A stretch of DNA of 64,000 nucleotides from Ilex aquifolium (GCA_951799425.1 OX637405.1:24503371-24567370); one strand, 5' to 3'. Shown: positions 33,672 through 47,043, numbered from the stretch's first letter. Notes: generated from the sequence alone by a model not told the origin. Translations and numbers: made by a program.

Positions 33672-35264
33672 TACACAAACACACACACACACCCCTGCCA
33701 ACTCTGCAATGCCACCCCTGCCAACGCAGCATTGTCATCGTCATTCCCACGTAATTTTCTATCTCCTTTGCTCCATCCTTCGTCCTCTTTGCTACACGTA
33801 GGACACACTCATAGACAACCCACTATTCACCTCCAAACCCCACCCACCATGTCTGTTTCTCCCTCTCTCTCTTTCTCTCTCTCCTTCTCCCTCTCTCTCT
33901 CTAACACACAGACACACACATACCCCCTGCCAACGCCGCAGTGCCACCGCCTCCAAACCCCACCCACCACAACATCTCACTGCCACCAAAGCCCACTATT
34001 CGCCTCCAACCATTGCCTCCACCCCTTTCTTCCTTCCCCTTCCTGTTCGATGCAATATTCACTTTCGCTGGATTTTATTTTAGGAGTAGAGTTCATCAAG
34101 AGTTTTTGGCACTAGGACGATCTTGATTTTGTGCCCTCCCAAGTTGCTGGCATTGCCTAAGGTTTGTGCTTTGATTTAGATGCCTTTTTGCTCTGAATTT
34201 CTATAACTTATAGAATTTACCACCACACTCACACATAGGCCAAAATTGACAGACAAATTGATTGCGCACACTCATCTACACAATATTTGTCAACTCTTTA
34301 GGTTTATTATTGCTATTGGATGTGAAATTATTGCAATTTGGTGTGAATTTTTTGTTGAAATTTGTTTAATTTTATGCGATCTATTGGAACCATGGTTGGA
34401 ACAAGTTGGATAGTCCTCTATACAGTGGTTTTGTTTTGCCTCAATGTGTTCATCATTTGGAATTTTCTAGAATGATAGGGCATGTAAATTCATATATACT
34501 TAAGATTGTTTGTTATTATTACTATTTTTTGTTATATGTATGTGATTTTTTGGTGATTGTGAATGGGCCAATTCAATTATGTACACATATTTGCTATATT
34601 TATGTTTTTGTATGGAGTTTTGTTGCTTTTATTCAAGTTTTGTTGGGGATTAGCACTAACTGTTGTTTATGATTTTATACAATTAATAAACACTCCACCT
34701 TGCTACTCCGATCTTTGCTTTTATGTTTCTCTATTATTCTTTAGTGGGAGTTCACCTTTTTCAATGGATTCTCTCTTTTATTAATTTTTGATATAAATTA
34801 CGCAAAAATGACTTGTTTTTGATACATTCATGTTTTTAAAAGAATTTAAAAAAAAAAAATAGTATGCCCAGATTGATTGGTGATTTTGATCATTGTGTGT
34901 GTTCTCTCTCTCTCTCTCTCTTTCTCTGCATTTTTCTCTGTGTGTTATGTATGGTGTGTGTTCTGTGTGTGTGTGTTCTGTTTGTATGTGTGTTGTTTGT
35001 GTGGTGTGCATTTTGTGTGAGTTTATGTGTGTGTGCGTGCGTTCTGTGTGTAAGTGACCATTAGCAATGTGAAGAAGTGAATCATTCTTGCATTAGTTGT
35101 ATGTATCCCTTAATTCTTAACTATTTTTCCCTTGCAATGTTCTTTTTGCTCTTGCTTAATCTGGACTCATAAAATCTTTGGATTTGTCACTGGGTAAGTG
35201 CCTTTCTTTACTCCAACCAAATCATTAAACTTTTTATTTTATTATTTGTGTTACATTACACTGT
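33055..35264 (+). mobile_element. Helitron (unit B), 3'-truncated
   Basis: Starts TCTATCTATATAATAAGG directly after the CTAG end of unit A. It aligns with unit A through its exon-like segment, the GTTTATTATTGCTATTGGATG block, a GT-rich tract (34895-35055) and TTTGTCACTGGGTAAGTG. Similarity stops near 35264, so the 3' end and hairpin are missing. No Rep/helicase. CT microsatellite at about 33624-33662. Confidence 0.6.
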
Positions 35265-36173
35265 GTTGATTCTCGACCGTGTGTTGATTCAGAGTGGACA
35301 AGTCTCTGGCTTTGTTATCTAGAAACTCATTGTATTCATATTACTATTCCAAAATTGGAAGAATGGTCTTGAAAGCATTTTTCCACCTTATTTTCAATTA
35401 ACTTACTTGACGAGTTTCTTGCATATAAGAAAATTTTGGTACGCATCTTCTCGAGGATTATGGTCGTACAACCTTCCCACTTTGTTGTTATGTGGTCAGA
35501 TTAGTAATTATATATAAAGAATTATGGGTTTAATTTAGACTTTATTTTCTTCAGTTTGTGTATTATGGGTTTAATTTATTCAAATCATAATATTTGTTGG
35601 ATTCTTTTGTCAATGCTAGTTTAATACTTGCATGGTAATCTATTGTATGTATTTTCAATGTGTGTTGGCCGGTTACATAACCCACTGAAATGGGTGGTTT
35701 GGATTGATCAAATCATGTGCTTGATATGCAACCCTTTCGAATATGTTTGATTAAAAGAATAGCTTTTGAGAATCCGGTTTCGCTTTTAAGATTAAAAACG
35801 TTGAAAATTCAATGCATGGATTGTGGATATTGGGTTAGAATCTTCTTCCTTTTTTGTCTTCCTTTTTTGTCTTTTCACATTTTATCAAGTTTAATATATT
35901 GAAAATTTTTTTATGAAACACTCAATCCAAATAGGTTTTATTATTTTTTGTTTTGTAAAGCTATTTTTAGAATCATATAAACAAACAAGTTATACAATAC
36001 AAAAATACCAAAATACACTTTTTTTAAAACTCTTCTAAAAAACATGTTTTTAGATACTGTTTTTAGAGATATAATCCAAACACACCCAGTGTTTTTATAT
36101 ATTGATAGCTCTCACTTTCCAACATTTGATAAACCTCTTGTATGCAATAGTTTGAAGCAACCTAATTTTAGAA
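35265..36173. other. AT-rich non-coding stretch
   Basis: No gene or element recognised. Confidence 0.4.
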
Positions 36174-36419
36174 GAGTAATGCTATTGGGACTTAGAAAAC
36201 TGATATAGTTTTCTGACCTAATGATTGTGTAAAAGAAGAGAATAGAAAATGAATAGCAATTATATATTGATTTAGTGTATTTTACCATATATATGAGGAG
36301 GTTTATTTATAGTATAAGAGAGTAGTGAAGTTTTCTAGTCTAACCAATATGAGACATATACACATAATAAACATTAACGTCCCCCTCAAACTCAAGGTGG
36401 GATCGAAGATGCCAACTGG

Positions 36420-37890
36420 AGTTTGTAAACCAAATTAGGATGGAGACCAGTTGGATGAGCCTTCATGAAGATATCAACCAGCTGATCAGTCGAAGCAACT
36501 GAAAGACATAATGACAATCGATCTTGATGTGTTTTGTGCACTCATGAAAGACATTGTTGTGAGCAATTTGAATAGCATTGTAGTTGTCACAATAAAGAAG
36601 AGTACTAGACTGGTGAGGAACACCCATATCTTATTGAAGCCAGTGAAGCCAAAGGAGCTTGGAAGTAATATCAACAAGTGCTTGGTACTCAGCCTCAGTA
36701 CTAAAGCAAGCAACAATAGTCTGCTTCTTACTTTGCCAAGATATAAGAGATTCACCCAGTAGAAAAAGAAAACTAGTAGTAGACCGTCGGTCAGTAGGGT
36801 CATTTCCCCAATCACATCAAAGTAAACCTACAACGTCAAGGATAAGTGAGAGAAAAAATGAAACCCATGGAACAAGGTGCCCTTCACATATCGTAAGATG
36901 CAAAGAACAACTATATAGTAAACAAAACAAGGAGCATACATAAACTGGCTAACAAGATGCACATCATTGGCAATATCCGTCCTAGTAATAGTGAGATAAA
37001 TAAGGCTCCTAACAAGCTCTCGGTAACGGGTAGCATATGGAAGAAGCTCTCCATCAGTAGGATGGACAATCAACCATCTTACAATCGGTAAGACCAGCAC
37101 GACAGAGAAGATTAGAAGCATACTTGGCCTAGGTCAAATAGTAGCCATAAGAGGATTGGGACACCTCTAGTCCGAGAAAGTAACTGAGAGAGCCTAGGTC
37201 TTTCATCTCAAAGTGCTTACTCAAAAAGTGCTTAAGCTCATGAATTTAAGAAGTATTATCACAAGTAATGATCATATCATCAACATAAAGTAGAAGAATA
37301 GTAATAACAACATTAGTGTGATGAGTAAAAAAATAGAATCATAGGGGCTAGAAGCAAACCCAAGCTGTGCAATAATGGAGCTGAATTTGGCAAACTAGGC
37401 CCTTGGGGAGGCTACATATAGACCTCCTCAGTCAAGTCACTATGTAAGAAGACATTCTTCATATCCATTTGAATAGAGGCCATCGGCGTATAGAGGCTAC
37501 AACCAAAAGGGAACGAACAGAGGTAATACAAGTAAGGAGCAAATGTCTCCAGTCAATGATATACTCCTATGTAAAGCCCTTGGCTACCAAACAAGTTTTA
37601 TATCATACCTCAGAACCATTAGAGTTGGTTTTCCTCTTATATACCCATTTGTTCCCAACTACAGTTTTTCTAAGTGGCAACTCAACCAAATCCCAAGTAT
37701 GAAGTTTTGTGAAGGGCATCAAGTTCTTCAAACATAGCTTGCTCTCAAAGAGGGTCAGAACAAGTCTCACGATAACTACGAGGCTCATGAAAAGTAGCAA
37801 GAGTGGAAAAATAATGATAATTATTGTTCCAGTAGGGAGAACCCGCTGTAGATATTCCCTGACGATTATACACATGGAGCTCAAGATTTA
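36420..37890 (-). pseudogene. Copia reverse transcriptase and RNase H remnant
   Basis: Readable RT start FEELDALHKTHTWDLVELPL, then VGNKWVYKRKTNSNGS near 37615-37665; QMDMKNVFLHSDL and the RT core follow with stops. YRELVRSLIYLTITRTDIA lies near 36971-37030. The RNase H part reads TTSFLFLLGESLISWQSKKQ at 36721-36780, followed by TEAEYQAL. Several frame changes make it non-functional. Confidence 0.8.
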
Positions 37891-39275
37891 TGCCTAGAGG
37901 GGGGAGGATGAATAGATTTTTCAATTTTAGCTCAATTGATTACCAATTAAATCCTAACCCACCAAAATTACCTCATCTCACAAAGATTTAGAAAATAATG
38001 TGAGAACCCCTTTTATCACCACAAGCACCTTTCACCATAACAATTGATTAAATTAATATTCAATTAATTCACTCGTAATTAATCTCACATTGATCTCAAA
38101 ACCCAAACCTAATTACACGCTATGGTTGAATGAATATTCAAACAATCAAATCCATAAACACATATTGTTCGTGTGTGCAAACAATCACAAGTGTATACAA
38201 TAATCAATAAACAACACAAGCAGTTTGTTGACGCGAAAATCCTTCTCAAGAAAAATCGTGGGGAACCACTCGAGTTTCTCCAAAGCTTAATCCACTACTC
38301 GCTAAGTCAACATACAATTATATGAGACTTATACATCAACCAATACCATGGTTAGATGCTACTTTCCTTGTTGTCTCTCCACAAAAGACCCTCCTTTGAC
38401 GTCTAGTGTAGCTTCACTTGGACCTTCTCGTCGCACGGTTCGTCAAGGCCTCGAGCAATCATGGGCACGCCAACGATCTTTGGTATTCACAAACCAATGG
38501 AGTTATCAAACCATCAAGATTTTCTTCTCCAAGTTGTAAGGTTGGGTAGAATCCCTAGTGGTAGCCGCTAGGGTTTTAGAGATCTAGGTTGTGGTAGAAG
38601 CTCTCAAGGTAAAAATGTGATTTTATCTCTTAGAAATCTCACAAGAGGCTTGACCTAACTGTGGGAAAGGTTCTCCCTATTTATAGGTATGGAATAAGGA
38701 TAGTCTTAGTAAATAAAAAGACTCAAATTCGCGAACGACTGCTCAATCGATCGGAGGACGGTCATAGAGCGGTTGTGGCTGGAATGAAAAACACATTTCA
38801 AACATGACTAAGGCAAACATTGCTCAAGCGACCATGAGCACTGCTCATACGATCATGAAGGACCGCTCGAGCGAGCCTTATGTTGCCTTTTGTGGCCTTT
38901 TCTCATTTCTTTCCCTAATTCATAAAGAGATCTCTCTAGCGAAGGCAAGTGAGCATAGATCGGTCCCTACATGTCTTTTAAGCATAAAACCATGTAAAAA
39001 CTTGTTCTCTTTAGCACTAAAGGGTGTTGCTCAAAGAGGGGTTCTATTGTGACTCAAACTATGTTTTCAAAACTCATAAATAGTTTAGAAAATCTTGAGC
39101 ATTGTCCTCTTGAACACTAAAGGGGGTTATGAAGGTTGAATGATGTTGCTTTGACGCTTGTTCTCCTCCCTTCAATGATGCTTTCAGATATTGAACTTGA
39201 TAGTATCATGACCATGAAATAGGTTGAGATTTACAATGGACTCCACAAAATTAGGCAATTACAAATATGATCAAG
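37889..39275. mobile_element. 1.4-kb repeat inserted in the copia element
   Basis: The left edge is GCCTAGAGGGGGGAGGATGA, a motif recurrent in plant genomic repeats, and it also contains the text TTGACGCGAAAATCCTTCTC. The copia frame resumes on both sides (integrase/linker at right, RT start at left). The sequences TCAAGATTTA and TCAAGCAATA at the two edges could be a decayed target duplication. No TIR or transposase is seen and I cannot assign a class. Edges are approximate. Confidence 0.5.
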
Positions 39276-39289
39276 CAATAATTACTAAG

Positions 39290-40795
39290 ATGAACAGCGG
39301 GAGCTCTTACCCTATTGGAATGACGAACATCAAAAGTGGAGGAGGACTCGGGTGGATCGGATGTGATGACAGGATCAATAGATGATCCAAATTCATGAGG
39401 AACAATCATTGAGTTATACTCAGATGGATTGAATGTTATGACATGATAAATAGGCGGTCCAGAGTCGTGAGGAGCAGTCGTTGAGTTATCATCTAATGAG
39501 CTTACATCATTTGCATCAGAAAAAAAATTAGAAAAGACCTATAGACCGGTTAGTGAAAATAGGAGAATATAAGGAAGTATCAGATGGGAATTGAGAAAAT
39601 TGTGTTCCCAAAACTGAACATGTCGGGAAACTCGAAGATTCTTGGTTATGGGGTCATAGCACCGATAACACCTATGTTCAATGTCATAACCAAGAAAACA
39701 ACAGAGACGAGAAAGGGGTTCAAGTTTTGAACGCTCATGAGGTAGGAGTAAGTCAAAACATACACATTCAAAAACTTTTAAAAGAGAATAATTGGGTACC
39801 TTTCCATAGAAAACTTCATATAAAGATCAATTAGAGATAGCAGAAGATGAAACCCGATTGATAGTGTAAACAGTGGTAAGGGCAGCTTCTCCCCAAAAAA
39901 GCTTCTGAGAGAGAGTTAGAGAGAACAGATAGTGTCAATAATGTGATGATGCTTACATTCTGCACGACCATTCTGTTGGGAGGTTTAATGACACGATCGA
40001 TAAGCCAAGGTGCCTGCCTATTTAAGTTCTTCAATGAATGAGACATCCTTGTACTCCATGGCATTATTGCAACGAAAGATTTTAATAGTGCTATCCAACT
40101 GAGTTTTTATCATATGCTTAAAATCATGAAAGATATTAAGTAACTCAGGACGATCATATAAAAGATAAATCCATGTGCATTGTGAATAATCATCAATAAA
40201 AATTATAAAATAACGAGACCCACCTTTAGTGGAGACAAGAGTAGGTCCCTAGATATCAAAATGAACCAAATCAAAAGGTACATAAGACAAATAATCACTC
40301 ATACTAAAAGGTAAAGTTTCTGTTTGCCCAATTAACAAGAAATACAATCAAACGATTCAAATTTAACATCTCCTAAACAACCACTACAACTAAAGACTGG
40401 ACATGAGGTAAAGATGTATGATCGAAACGAGAGTGATGAATACTGAACACAACAACAAGAGGTTGAACATTTATGCAGATATGTAAGCTCAAAAAGGCAA
40501 TCAACTTTACGCCTAGTCCCAACGAGTTGGCCCATCTTCTGATCCTGCACATCATACCTTTTTTGAGAAAAGGTTAAGATAAGACCATATTCAACAAGTT
40601 GACTAATAGAAACAAGATTTAGAGATAAGTTAGGAACAAGATATGTGTCAGGTACAGAACAAGTAGGGGTAGAAATAGCACCAACATGACTAACAAACAT
40701 GTGTGAACCATATATATGTGAGGCACAAAGTTTAAACACTTCTTACGAGAGATTAGGGAAGAATCAGATGCCATATGATTGCAATAGGCTGAGTC
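39290..40795 (-). pseudogene. Copia gag-pre-integrase and integrase remnant
   Basis: At 40332-40739 a frame carries the gag-pre-integrase signature LVPNLSLNLVSISQLVEYG followed by YDVQDQKMGQLVGTRRKVD. The integrase catalytic region is readable with frameshifts: NNAMEYKDVSFI, then NGRAECKHHH and EAFWGEAALT near 39880-40070. A Ser/Pro/Asp-rich linker lies at 39310-39540. It is non-functional. Confidence 0.75.
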
Positions 40796-41641
40796 AATAA
40801 ATCAGGGAGAAGATTTACCTGAGGAGATTGATAAGGCAGTGGAAGAATGAGATAGAACCTTGGTCATAATCGCCTGAAGATCAGTTGCCATATGAGAAGA
40901 CAAAGAAGTTCCCGCAACGAGAATGACTAGAGTAGAAGAGCTAGGCAGTGCAGCGGCCATAACTAGATCAGTGAAATGGACCTGGCAAGTTTAAAACGAG
41001 CACGAAAAACTAGTCGGGGCAGGTTGGAATGTCATTAGAGGGCGACCAGATAATTGCTATAGGATGGCCGAGAGGAGATTGGAATGACGTCGAAGGACGA
41101 TCAGAGGTTGCCGGGAGGCGATCGAAAAGTCGTTGGAGGATAATAGGAAAGTCGCCGGAGGACGGTCGGAAGGAGAAGAGCCTCAAGAATTTTGATGTGT
41201 AGGATCACTCGCAGGTCAACCAAAGAGTATACTATCATTGGTCAAAAGGATTCACAAGCCTAGGTTTCATATAAAAGAAGAGAATAAAAAATGAATAGTA
41301 ATTGTATATTACTTTAGTGTATTTTACCATATACATGAGGAGGTTCATTTATAATACAAGAGAGTAGTGATGTTTACTAGTTTAACCGATGTAAAACAAA
41401 CATATAAACATTAACAGATAGGATAGTGAAATGGTCTAATAGTGTAGTTGTGACTATAACCCTTGGATTTTTTTATTGAAATTTCGTCACTTGACACATC
41501 ATTATGTCAACAAATTAGTTCAATTTTTTAGGTCCTAATAATATTACCCATAAAAGAAGTCTAACTCTATAAATAGGAGCCTAAGAGAGGGCGAAGAAGG
41601 AAAGAGAAAAGAGAAAAGAGTTTTTAGTGGCCGCAACACGT

Positions 41642-44266
41642 GGAGGTGTCAATTTTATCCATTAACACGAACCCAACTATATTACAAAACTCAAAAATAA
41701 CACAATTAGTTGACACAAGCAATAAATGAATCAAATTAAGGTTCGACAAGAATAACACGATTAACGGGTACTGTAGATATAAAATAAGTATTTAATAAGT
41801 ATTATAGACAAAAAATAAGAATTTTATAATTTTTTTATAATTTTTTAAATCTATATAATAAAACAGCTCATAACTTAAATTTTATCTCATACATATTTTT
41901 CCTCCCAAATCAGCTCTCACTTACCTCACCCATCATTCTTCTGTCAGACTCAGACGCAAGGCCACCATTCTCCATCTCTTTTTATTTTTTTTCCTTTTCC
42001 TCCTTCATTCCTGACTCTCTCTCTCTCACCAGTGCCGGCGCCACAGCCAGAGCCACCGCCACCGCGCCACAGCCTTCCTTTTCTCTCCCAGGTATCCCTC
42101 TTATCATCTTCTCTCTCTCTCACACACACCTAGATAACACCCCCAGCCCCAACTCTCCCCTTCTGCGAACACCGCCCCCTAACCAAGCTCTCCCCCTCTT
42201 GGGCAAATCCCCCTTTCTGCGCCTGACCCCCTCCTCTTATGCGCCCTCTGGGTAACCGACCCCCTACACACAAACACAAACGGAACACACACCACAACAC
42301 ACTGAACACACACATCCACACTCTTAACACACACATGCACTCACGAGTTCTCTCTCTCTCTCTCTCAGTGCCACTGTCACCAATAAAGCACCACCATCAC
42401 CGCCATAGCACCACGGTCACAACCACACAGCACCACCGTCAAGACCACACAACCATCTCCTAGGTATTTCTTTCCATCCCCTCCCGTACCCTCTTTCTGT
42501 ATCTCACTAAAATATTTGTTGAAATGCCAAAAACACAGACCCCAAGCATAATGCCCATGAAGTGTTTGTAGAAATGCCTAAGAGACACGCACACTCAAAT
42601 CATACCCACAATGCACACACACCGCACCCTCACACCATTCTGCGTTGACACACATTGTTGTCTTCAAGCACATCTCTCTCAAACCCTCTCCCTCCCTTCT
42701 TCTACTCTTCTCATACACAAACAACACACACCCAAACCCCCATCAATCACACACACAGACCCACACAAAGCCCCTCAGCCAAATTTGAGTGGTAATTTGG
42801 GTTTTTTAATTTGAGTGCTTTCAAATTGTGTTTTCCATTAAGGGATATGTGTGTGTGTGTGTACTCCCCCTCCACTCTTCTATTCTCTAATTCTTCTCTG
42901 TTCTTCCTCTTCTTTACAACCCAAACACACACATACAGCAGACACACACACACACCCCATCGCACACGTATGCATAGAACACACACAACACACACATAAC
43001 CGAGAGTTTTATAAGGGCAGAAGATTATATGATGTTTTGGGTTCAAATGCTATGATCAAACTGTCTGTTGTGTTGTCTCAATGTTTATTTTCCACGTTGT
43101 TAGGACATTGCTTCTTAGGGCCTTCTTAATATGAGGAGGTTCAATTTGGGCAAAAAATGGAAGTCACAAAGCATAGCAAGAGGGTTGATTAGGGTTTTTT
43201 AATTGTAAGAATCAAAGTACATGTAATATTTTTTATTTCATCTTTTTTAGTTGGGGCATTTGAGATTTTAGAATTTTAATTTAATTGCATCATTTCTGTC
43301 TTGCTCTCATTTTTTGTTATTGAGTTCAAATCCTTATTTCTTAGTTTTTTGGCCATTGGTTTTGGCATGAGGAAAAAAAATTTTGGCCCTGAAAATTTGT
43401 AACCATTACCAATGACTCAATGAGATTTAAAAACTTAAGGTTCAAATGAACCCTAACACACACAGGGCATAGGAGGAATTTATGTTTACCTTGATTTTTT
43501 TGTTTTAATTTCTACCAAATCTATTATGGTATATGTATACGTCAGTATTTAGGATGGGATTATTAGAATTAGTATTTGAGAGTAATTGGAACTTAATATT
43601 GGAATTAGGATTACTCTATAAGTATTTTTCTTTTTGAGTAATTGACAATTGCATGCTTGAATTGGGATTAAGAGTAATTGGAGCGAAAGTAATTAGGATC
43701 AAGTAGCACAATTGCAGTGACTATGTTTGTCAAGCTGTTAGCACAATTGAGTTTGCTTTTAAAAAAAAAAAATTTGAGTAAAGCTTATAATTTTTTCCAA
43801 GTTCCAATTTTTTGGGCTTGCTCGCAAGCTACTTGAGAAAATGTCTGAAACGATTTGGCTTATTGGGGGGGGGGGGGGGGGGGAGAAAGAGGCACATGAA
43901 AAAAATTGCTACTTGAAATATTTGTTTTCAATTGAAAATATTTGTGTTATATGATTAATGCTCGATTTTGTGTTATAATGTCTTGAGGTATGATTTTTGT
44001 CCATTTTTTAAAAAAAAAAATGGTTCTCGCGGTTTTATGTAGTGGCTTAATTTTTTGGGGTGCTGGATTTTTATATTGCACTGTGCCTTCAGGCACGGGT
44101 TATTACTAGTAGTATTATATGAGTTGTTGTGAAATTAAATAATTTTTTATTGATACGAATATTAACATGAACCCGACACGTATAGAAAGTGACCCGACAC
44201 GAAAATAACACGACCGAAAGTGACACGACACGAAAATGACACGGCACGATATGATTGACACCTCAA
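41642..44266. mobile_element. hAT MITE (365 bp) split by a Helitron
   Basis: Ends TGGAGGTGTCAATTTTATCC and, inverted, TTGAGGTGTCAATCATATCG. Flanks GCAACACG (41634-41641) and GCTACACG (44267-44274) are an 8-bp duplication with one mismatch. Subterminal CGTGTC/GACACG repeats are present. The native parts are 41642-41849 and 44110-44266. Non-coding. Confidence 0.8.
41850..44109 (+). mobile_element. Helitron, non-autonomous, with 3' hairpin
   Basis: The 5' end is TCTATATAATAAAACAGC after an A. The 3' end has the hairpin GTGCCT-TC-AGGCAC (44083-44096), then nine bases and CTAG (44106-44109) before a T. These are the diagnostic Helitron features. The 2.26-kb interior has CT/CA microsatellites and a run of 19 G at 43865-43883 and no Rep/helicase frame. 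The 5' end resembles unit B at 33055. Confidence 0.85.
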
Positions 44267-44304
44267 GCTACACGTTGCACTTTTGGGCCAACCTTTTAAC
44301 TTAT

Positions 44305-44483
44305 GAGCAATGTTATTTGAACTTAATTTATTGATCTAATTTGTTGACTTAATTCACTATGACATTTGAGTTAATTGTGGGTTCCATCAAATATTAAAAC
44401 TTGATATTGATCTAATTATTTCATTAAAGTCACATCATTAGGTCATCAAATTAAGTCATTTTTAAGTCCAAATAACATTATTC
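44305..44483. mobile_element. Mutator-type MITE, 179 bp, perfect 9-bp TSD
   Basis: Flanked by TTAACTTAT at 44296-44304 and 44484-44492. Ends GAGCAATGTTATTTGAACTT and, inverted, GAATAATGTTATTTGGACTT, good inverted repeats. Best-preserved member of a family with at least four copies in the window. Non-coding. Confidence 0.9.
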
Positions 44484-44492
44484 TTAACTTAT

Positions 44493-45202
44493 TGGGACTT
44501 AAACGATATTTTGATGCCGAATCCCAAAAAGAACAGTGACATGTCCACAAGGCAAAATACACAACGATAAATGCCCAGTGGCATATATATGATGACAAAA
44601 AGAATGATATCAACTTACAGCCTATCTGACTCTCTTAACAATCACATACACACATAGACACTCACAGTCAACTATTCATCTAGACACATCAACAAATACC
44701 ATCAAATATTCACCCACAAACCAATCACACACACACAGACACACATCCGAGATCAAAAAGTCAAGTAGATCTTTTCAAAAGAGATGTCACCGTTCGAGAA
44801 AATTATAGTAAATTGAGAGTCTGTCATCGTCTTTACCAAATCAAAAAATTGGGTACGTGGAAGCACACCAAAGAGAGTCAACATTACATCTTATAACTAC
44901 AAGTCAAAGAATCAACTATTCTAATTTGACCATTTTTTGTGTAGTTCGACATACAAATTTTGCCTTTGGAAAGGTATTGTGAAAATAAAAATCTGTTGGA
45001 TAATAAGATAGGTTTTAGACCAATGTTTTTAAATTGATTTTTGGATCAAACAAAATACAATTCACATATGACCGGTTGACCCTAACAAAAATGGTTACTT
45101 GTTGGTTCATCTGGTCATTTAAGGTCTACGCTTGATAAAAACTACTCAAAGATACGTAAAGTTGGGATGGATGATTAGAAATGAAACTAGGAAACCTATT
45201 AA
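44493..45202. other. AT-rich non-coding stretch
   Basis: Contains CACACA-rich text near 44645-44750. No gene or defined element recognised. Confidence 0.4.
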
Positions 45203-46464
45203 TGTAACGCCCCAAATACCACCCTGGACGGCATTACATACTAAAATCATTCACATCATGAGAGCAACTCATAAAACCCATAGATAAAGAAAATTTCATT
45301 CATTATACATACTATCTACAACATCATCCAAAAAAATATGCCAAACTATGGCATTTACATCTCAAAATCAGACTTAATCTTGCAGCGGAATAAACAAAAT
45401 AACATTCATCCATTGTATTACAATATCTTTCCTAGTCTAGAGCATAAATATGACAATTCTAGATATCCCCCTCGGGATCCACGCTTACATCCAATTGCGT
45501 TTCCCAAGCTATCTGCTCATCAACTCCGGGCTCTTCCTCTAAACCATAATCTGAAAAATATATTGTTTGTAGGGGGTGAGCACTAAGCTCTGTAGCAACG
45601 TTCTCCCAAACTCGAACAAGGTTTGGAAAACAAGTAAAGTAGTTCGGTCTCACTTTTCAAAATATCATATATAACTTGAAATAAAACAGTGACAATTTAA
45701 ATAGATCTCAAGTTTAAAGAACAACAGTAATTGAATGAATAAATGAAACCACTATACAGTTAACAAACCATTTCCAAATATAATTCAATCCACCATACAA
45801 TGTTTCCACAAATACTCGCGGAATCCCATACTTCCCAAGACTCTTGTAGAAACCGTCTATAGTAGAATGAACAATAACCAATATACCATTTTCAACTTTA
45901 AGCCATTTAGGAAGGGCGCCTTCCGATGCATTGTCCCATACCAATGCAACGGCCAAGACAATCCAACCCATCATCCCATGTATATTGGTTCATCCTTGTA
46001 CCATGTATGTTGATTGCTTCTCAGGAATCTACCCAACGATTATACCTAGTCCACCTATCACCATCACAATCACAAATACTTTAGAAAAAGGCGTCTACCA
46101 TCCAAATGGCAGTGACGAGTCCCTTCCCAGGAAAAGTATACCATCCCTTGTTCGAACTCCAGTGAACGATAGTGGTAGCATTAACCAATGACAATCCACT
46201 ATAAGTGTTAGGAAACCATCTTATCCCCCACTGGGATAGACTAACCTCTGACACTCTACGGCATCTCTCGATGGCAATCCAAGTCCATCACAACAACCAT
46301 ACCAATGAGGAAACCAATATATTATCAATTCCAAATAAAGACAAAATCCACAATTTCTCATTATAGCATCTCAAGAAGAAAATGAGCAAGAGATCATCAC
46401 AAGATATAATTTTATTGTTCCAACCAAAACACTAAAGTTTTTGTATAAAAAACAAATGAATATA

Positions 46465-46610
46465 GAGTTTTGATGTCAAGAACAAAGGAATATCAAGCTT
46501 TGATATCAAGAATAAGTAAATATCAAGTTTTGAAATCAAGAACAAATGAATATCAAGTCTTGAAATCAAGAACAAATGAATATAAGGTTTTGAACTCAAG
46601 AACAAATAAA
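46465..46610. repeat. Short tandem repeats of about 30-35 bp
   Basis: Four to five imperfect units built on AAGAACAAATGAATATCAAG and TTTTGAAATC-type text, inside the solo LTR. Confidence 0.7.
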
Positions 46611-47043
46611 TACTAATAAGAAAAATCCATACTTCTTGAAAAACTAAAGTTTGGATGTCAAGAACAAAGGTTTTATGATTATCAAGCTACAACCTCCATC
46701 AAACATGGTAAGATTTACAAGAACAATCAAGAAACAAGGATTCCATAACAAATATATATGATTAAGAGTCAAAACATGTATATATATAAGCCTAGCATCA
46801 ATGAACAAGAGTGGAAGAAAACCCCTACCTTCTTCTTCCTTAAAGTTCTTGAAGAACTTGAGATTTTGATCCACTTCAAGGTGCAAATCTTCTTTGATCT
46901 TGTGTTTCTACCTTTCTTTCTTGTTTCTCAAGGCTTTCTAGGTTTGTAAATGGTGTATGGAGGCTAAAGGAGGCGGCACTATGTATTTATAGGGGAAGAA
47001 AATATCTCAACCGACGTAAATCTGATGTTCTGATTCGTTGATC

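Larger units (their letters stand above)
36228..41416 (-). mobile_element. Ty1-copia retrotransposon, degenerate, minus strand
   Basis: The 3' LTR is 36228-36379 and the 5' LTR 41270-41416, about 150 bp each and clearly similar. Flanks GATTG (36223-36227) and GATAG (41417-41421) are a 5-bp duplication with one mismatch. On the minus strand the polypurine tract TTGAGTTTGAGGGGGA abuts the 3' LTR. The region after the 5' LTR (AACCTAGGC) is a decayed TATCAGAGCCTAGG-type primer site. The order of domains (gag-pre-integrase, integrase, RT, RNase H) is copia-like. Stops and frameshifts are frequent. A 1.4-kb insertion at about 37889-39275 separates integrase from RT. Confidence 0.85.
36174..41549. 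mobile_element. Mutator-type MITE split by a copia element
   Basis: Left part 36174-36227 (GAGTAATGCTATTGGGACTT...) and right part 41422-41549 (ending AATAATATTACCC) together make a 182-bp MITE of the same family as 44305-44483. Flanks ATTTTAGAA (36165-36173) and ATAAAAGAA (41550-41558) form a decayed 9-bp duplication. The copia element lies between the parts with its own 5-bp duplication. Confidence 0.65.

Noticed and set aside
42130-43129. Cys/Val- and Thr/His-rich frames
   Set aside because: Simple-sequence frames within the Helitron at 41850-44109.
45338-46191. Open frames of 82-86 codons on both strands
   Set aside because: They lie inside a solo LTR and show no family.
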